Source: Flavobacteriales bacterium
GTDB lineage: Bacteria; Bacteroidota; Bacteroidia; Flavobacteriales; Flavobacteriaceae
DNA length: 9,879 nucleotides
Reading direction: 5' to 3'
Assembly: GCA_027033875.1 (NCBI GenBank)
Contig: JALVKK010000201.1
Span: 1-9,879 of the forward strand
Shown in pieces: positions 6,601-9,879 of the stretch. The first letter of the stretch is position 1; each line of letters starts with the position of its first letter. The notes below the pieces were generated by a model. The model made no database searches. It was not told the origin of the DNA and saw only the letters and a program-made list of their open reading frames with translations. Both the position numbers and the translations under genes were made by a program.

Positions 6601-9600
6601 ATGATATAAACGGCATTTATACCAAGGTGAATCCACAAATTATAACCGGTTCTAGTATGTATGAAGACACGGATGTTGCTGCAGCGCATACATACTTCTA
6701 CAAAATCAGCGCCGTCAGTTTAACCAATAACGAAATTCCTTTAGAACAATTATTGACCAATCCTAATTATAATAACGGGCATCGAGTTCAAGGCTATAAA
6801 GCTTGGACTACATTACCTTTATTAACCGGTTTTCCGGTGCAGCATACATTTATTACGGGAAGAGTATCATCACCAACTGTTTTAGATATCAATACAGATG
6901 GAAGTAAAGAAATATTTGTAGGTATGGGTGATTGGCGAGTGTCCACTCAAGAAAAAGGACGTTTATTGGCTTATAATAATCAGGGACAAGAATTGTTTAA
7001 TTTTGATGGAAATACTACTAATCTGATGGGATTTGCAGAAACTGATAGTCCTATATATTACAAACCGGCTTTATATGATATTGATAATGATGGACATGCT
7101 GAAGTATTTGCTTCCGGCTATTCACCTTATCATCTATTTGGTTATAGAACAATTGATTCATACCCAAATGATAACAGAGATATGCCGGATGAATTATGGG
7201 GTACCGGTTATATCGACTTGCCGCATAATGCTCGAAAATCGCCTATTTTGACTGATATGAATAATGACGGCACTAAAGAAATTGTAGTATTTGATGAAGG
7301 GCAAGCCATTCATATTTATGATAGTGGCACGACGCAAGAACTTTATAATAATAGAATTGATAATTCAAATGATTTAGCAGAAACAGTAGCTGCTGTAGGA
7401 GATCTAGATCATGATGGTAACAACGAGGTTGTATTTATCGTTCAAAAAGATCAAAACCATAATAACCACAGTACTGTTTATTATACTCATTACAACGGCA
7501 CTAATTTTGAAACGGTTTTTGTCAAAGAATTGAATGGTACAACAACAGCTGATTCTAAAGATCGTTTTGTTATATTAGGTGACATTAATCAAGATAATAC
7601 TAAGGAGATTTTTGTTTTAAGTGTTAATAATGTAAATGAATATAATCTATATGGATTGCAACAAGATGGTAGTTTTATTCCTGGCGCTTGGGGTAATAAC
7701 AACACTTGCAATATACAAATCGACAATCCAAGTGGTTTTTCTATGGGTGATATTGATGGTGATGGATTCCCAGAAGTAGTAGTAGCCAATGGTTCACAAA
7801 TAAGTATTTTTAACCAAAATGCCAATAGATATGACATCGATATATCCGGTAATGCTATCGGCGAACCCATTATAGCCGATGTCGATGATGATGCCGATAT
7901 GGAAATTGTTATCAATGCAAAATATTTCTTAGATGCTTATAATTTAGACGGTACACTTTGCGGTGGTTGGCATATTCCGGAATTGGATGCTAATAAAAAT
8001 TTTGCTCGATCACCTTATGTTGGGGATATAGATAATGACGGCAAAAACGAAGTAGTCATTGCAGATGATGATGCCGTTATTTACGCATGGAAAACCACCG
8101 GTGATGCCGATAAAATAGAATGGGGAACAGCCCGTTACAATGCTCAAAATACCGGTGCATACGAATCATTAAACCAAATGGATTTAATGGTCAAAGATTC
8201 CCCTGCGGATACCGGTGTTGAACCCAATACCATTACGCAAAGATTTTGGGAAAGTGAGGATATCTGGATTCGTAATCACGATGATGGCGGTACCCAACAT
8301 GAAGATCCGGAATATGATTCCGATCATCCGGTTTATGTCTATGTCAAAGTTACCAATCGCGGTAATATAGCTTCAACCGCTCAAGAAAAATTGCATTTGT
8401 ATTGGGCAAATTCCAATACGGATTTAGAATGGCCGACCCCTTGGGACGGACAACATACCAATCCGAATGGTGCCGTAGGCGGTGGTGAAATAGGTGTGGC
8501 TGATATTCCTATTTTACAACCCGGTGAACAGCGCATAGTTAAATTCACTTGGCGAATTCCAAATGTTGATAATTATGATGAAGTTGAACCCAATACATGG
8601 CATTTCTGTTTGTTGGCTCGCATTGTGTCACCCAATGACCAGATGACATTTACCGAAACAACCGACTTACCGGCAAATGTCGCCAATAATAACAATATTG
8701 CTTGGAAAAATGTAATGGTTATTGATGTGGACCCCAACCAACCGGATAATATCCTATCAGGCACGGTAGTAGTCGGTAATTGGTCTGATACTGCACATTT
8801 ATACTATTTGGAATTGGTAAAAGATGATAGCGAATCCGGTAATCCTATATTTAAAGAAGCAGAAGTTAAGCTCAAAATGGGACCCAAATTATACGAAGCT
8901 TGGGAACGTGGCGGTAAAATTGCCGAAGAATTGAAAAGTACGGCTGATGATAAAAAGAAAATAGTCAAAGGAGACAATGTGCTGTTAGATAATTTGGCAT
9001 TTAATCCGAAAGAATTCGGAGCATTAACTTTGACTTTCAATTTCTTAACCAAGAAAATAACAGCTAAAGACCGGTTTAAATATCATTTGATACAACGCGA
9101 TGCGCAAACAGGTGCAATTGTTGGTGGGGAAACTTTTATTATTCAGAAAAAAACCAGACCTGTATTTTTTGCTGAAGCACAAGATAAGGAAGCAGATAAA
9201 GATGAAATTGTAACACTAAGTGCTGAAAGCATCAACGAAGCAGCTATTTATAATTGGTATGATATGGAAGGAAATTTGATTTATCAAGGTAAAGATATGA
9301 CCGTCTCGGCAGATATGGCTAAAAAATTCAAATTGGAAGTCATAGCTACAGCTGACGGTTTTAAAGATTATAAAGAGGTTGAAATCAAGCTTAAACCAAA
9401 CAGAATTGTCAGCCTGACGCCTAATCCTGTTTCTAACAATCTGAAAGTAACTTACAAAATCAACGAAGGCAGTTCCGCTTACTTGATGTTGATCAATGTG
9501 TCGGGCAATAATGACGTGGTTGGTAACTATGTGGTAGATGTCAATACCGATACCATCAATATTGACATGTCTAATTACCCTGCCGGTGTGTATTCGGTAG

Positions 9601-9653
9601 CTTTGGTAACTGACGGACAAGTAACCGATGTTAAAGGTTTGGCTAAAAATTAA
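3680..9653 (+). CDS. Gingipain-type C25 cysteine peptidase with FG-GAP repeats and T9SS domain, split by a frameshift at a poly-C run
   Basis: ATG 3680 opens a signal peptide (MKKLLILVFW... SFAQ) but this frame stops at TAA 3827-3829 after 49 codons. From the C run at 3816 the next frame is open to TAA 9651-9653. Its first internal ATG is at 4122 (1843 codons). One C fewer joins the frames into 1990 aa. Domains, numbered from 4122 (add 147 for the joined protein): end of propeptide (1-80, VAVCPFRYIPDDRELALYR); C25 peptidase (about 93-455, DYIIITNNALKP to LFGDPTMQVW) with candidate catalytic His332 in YHADH and Cys370 in TVGCEPG; gingipain Ig-like (457-550); CARDB-like (from 557, EPGETVDLSLTLTNSG); FN3 (792-870); eight FG-GAP repeats (918-1348); second CARDB-like region (1353-1540); Lys/Glu-rich linker; PKD/Ig-like module; T9SS domain (1763-1843, LTPNPVSNNLKVTY ... 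GVYSVALV). It is an extracellular protease delivered by T9SS. Starting annotation at 4122 would wrongly remove the signal peptide. Confidence 0.88.
3816..3824 (+). repeat. Run of nine C at the frameshift point
   Basis: The run lies 136 bases into the peptidase gene, within codons for I-T-P-P. With nine C the frame ends in P-P-R-stop. With eight (or eleven) it continues as V-K-V-T-V-T-A-L into the propeptide. A run of nine C is conspicuous in this AT-rich DNA; no other run this long of G or C was noticed in the window. Confidence 0.95.
4398..5490 (+). other. Peptidase C25 catalytic domain (inside the large peptidase gene)
   Basis: Family hallmarks in order: YIIITN at the domain start, the substrate-fold strand IPTVIATVEDIYNRYPG, NILIGGDTDIVPARY, the GRLPVKTIQEV segment, the His region (HFVYHADHANPYAIG, His codon 5115-5117), the Cys region (LTVGCEPGQFD, Cys codon 5229-5231) followed by CFAEHYI and NPNGGGVAILAN, and the closing LFGDPTMQVW. 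Gingipains usually have GHG at the histidine; here it is HAD followed by H. Both members of the His/Cys dyad can be assigned, so an active enzyme is plausible. Confidence 0.8.
6873..8166 (+). repeat. Eight FG-GAP/VCBS-type repeats (inside the large peptidase gene)
   Basis: Calcium-loop motifs of the DxDxDG type followed by E-[IV]-hydrophobic strands begin at codons 6885 (DINTDG), 7077 (DIDNDG), 7254 (DMNNDG), 7401 (DLDHDG), 7581 (DINQDN), 7749 (DIDGDG), 7878 (DVDDDA) and 8025 (DIDNDG), spaced 43-64 residues apart. Such repeats fold into an integrin-like beta-propeller with Ca2+-binding blades. Repeats five and seven lack the final Gly. The role is probably structural or adhesive. Confidence 0.85.
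9408..9650 (+). other. T9SS type A C-terminal sorting domain (inside the large peptidase gene)
   Basis: The last 81 residues carry SLTPNPVSNNLKVTYKI, an INVSGNN turn, IDMSNYPAGVYSVALV and a short basic end, matching the phylum's Por-secretion sorting domain. The end (VKGLAKN) is slightly atypical, since most domains end in a KxxxxK-type strand such as the KLLIQK of the neighbouring gene. It supports export by T9SS and shows that the frame ends naturally. Confidence 0.85.
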
Positions 9654-9678
9654 AATTAACCGGTAAACATTAAAAAAT

Positions 9679-9705
9679 CGCCCAAATTCTGGGCGGTTTT
9701 TTTTT
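9679..9705 (+). terminator. Rho-independent terminator after the peptidase gene
   Basis: CGCCCA (9679-9684), loop AATTC, TGGGCG (9690-9695), then G and nine T (9697-9705), 25 bp after the stop codon. A run of six A upstream (9672-9677) means it could also act, more weakly, on the convergent minus-strand transcript. Confidence 0.9.
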
Positions 9706-9724
9706 CATATTTCAAAAATTAAAA

Positions 9725-9739
9725 TTTCATTCGATGAAA
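9725..9739 (-). terminator. Weak hairpin after the convergent minus-strand gene
   Basis: TTTCAT-TCG-ATGAAA is a 6-bp stem with a 3-nt loop, 5 bp past the minus-strand stop at 9745. On the minus strand it is followed by TTTTAATTTTT, so it could be a weak terminator. The stem is A/T-rich; the stronger shared hairpin at 9679-9695 may do the job. Confidence 0.3.
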
Positions 9740-9744
9740 CCTTT

Positions 9745-9879
9745 CTATTTACCACCTGCTACTAAAAACGGCACCAAAACCGGTTTAAAGCCCAAATTAA
9801 TATCCGCCGAAATATAATCGATTTGGTATTTGTAACAGCTTTCTTTAATCTGCCTAAAATAATCCGCTACGGCTTGTTC
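9745..9879 (-). CDS. C-terminal 44 aa of a minus-strand protein, possibly DUF58 family
   Basis: The frame is open from the right edge and ends at TAG (9747-9745), so only the C-terminus is seen. The sequence reads EQAVADYFRQIKESCYKYQ, then IDYISADINLGFKPVL, then VPFLVAGGK. A helix with a Cys, then 'xIDYxxxDINxGFxxVLxxFL' is reminiscent of the end of DUF58 (von Willebrand A-like) proteins, whose last strand and helix read similarly. This rests on memory of the pattern over 44 residues, so other families are possible. It converges on the peptidase gene; codon use looks like its neighbours. The start and any operon partners lie beyond the window. Confidence 0.7.
   Translation of the reverse strand, partial: EQAVADYFRQIKESCYKYQIDYISADINLGFKPVLVPFLVAGGK

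Noticed and set aside
7589..7915. Minus-strand 108-codon frame, and other minus-strand frames within 5583-9620
   Set aside because: All lie opposite the FG-GAP or other domains of the peptidase, whose frame has clear homology-style motifs. No independent coding signal was found.
5279..8472. Identical 14-mer CAATCCGAATGGTG at 5279-5292 and 8459-8472
   Set aside because: Both copies encode Asn-Pro-Asn-Gly in the same frame with the gene's preferred codons. This is short and explained by codon use, not a mobile repeat.

Overview
The window looks like chromosomal DNA from a member of the Bacteroidota. The evidence is AT-rich intergenic DNA, no clear Shine-Dalgarno sequences, several proteins with signal peptides ending in A-Q, and two proteins that end in a type A sorting domain of the type IX secretion system (T9SS), which is essentially confined to this phylum. 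The species cannot be named from the sequence. No tRNA, rRNA, CRISPR array, transposase or phage gene was seen.

Left part (1-1867, minus strand): the N-terminal 311 residues of a large secreted BNR-repeat protein (934 down to the window edge), preceded by a 252-aa secreted LolA-like protein (1867-1109). A 174-bp spacer between them carries short tandem repeats. From 1868 to 2419 there is a gene-free, AT-rich divergent intergenic region. It holds several inverted repeats, two overlapping perfect palindromes and copies of a 13-mer that recurs, inverted, on the other side of the LolA-like gene.

Centre and right (2420-9653, plus strand): two genes 6 bp apart, probably one operon. The first encodes a 417-aa secreted BNR/YCF48-like beta-propeller protein with a T9SS domain. 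The second encodes a giant gingipain-type (family C25) cysteine peptidase, with Ig-like, FN3, eight FG-GAP and CARDB-like regions and a T9SS domain. As given, it is broken near its 5' end by a frameshift exactly at a run of nine C. Removing one C joins a signal peptide and propeptide start (ATG 3680) to the 1843-codon frame and gives a coherent protein of 1990 aa. Whether this is phase variation, recoding, a real mutation or a homopolymer sequencing error cannot be settled from one sequence. It is the most interesting point in the window.

Right edge: a strong rho-independent terminator (9679-9705) lies between the peptidase gene and the 3' end of a convergent minus-strand gene (stop at 9745-9747). 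That end resembles the C-terminus of DUF58-type proteins.

Inferred biology: the signal peptides of the four genes with visible N-termini direct their products out of the cytoplasm. The two plus-strand products would then cross the outer membrane by T9SS and be attached to the surface or released, as a protease and a repeat-propeller protein. I see no clear sign of a wholly new system. The sites worth checking are the poly-C switch candidate, the divergent HxDH catalytic motif and the domain mosaic of the peptidase.
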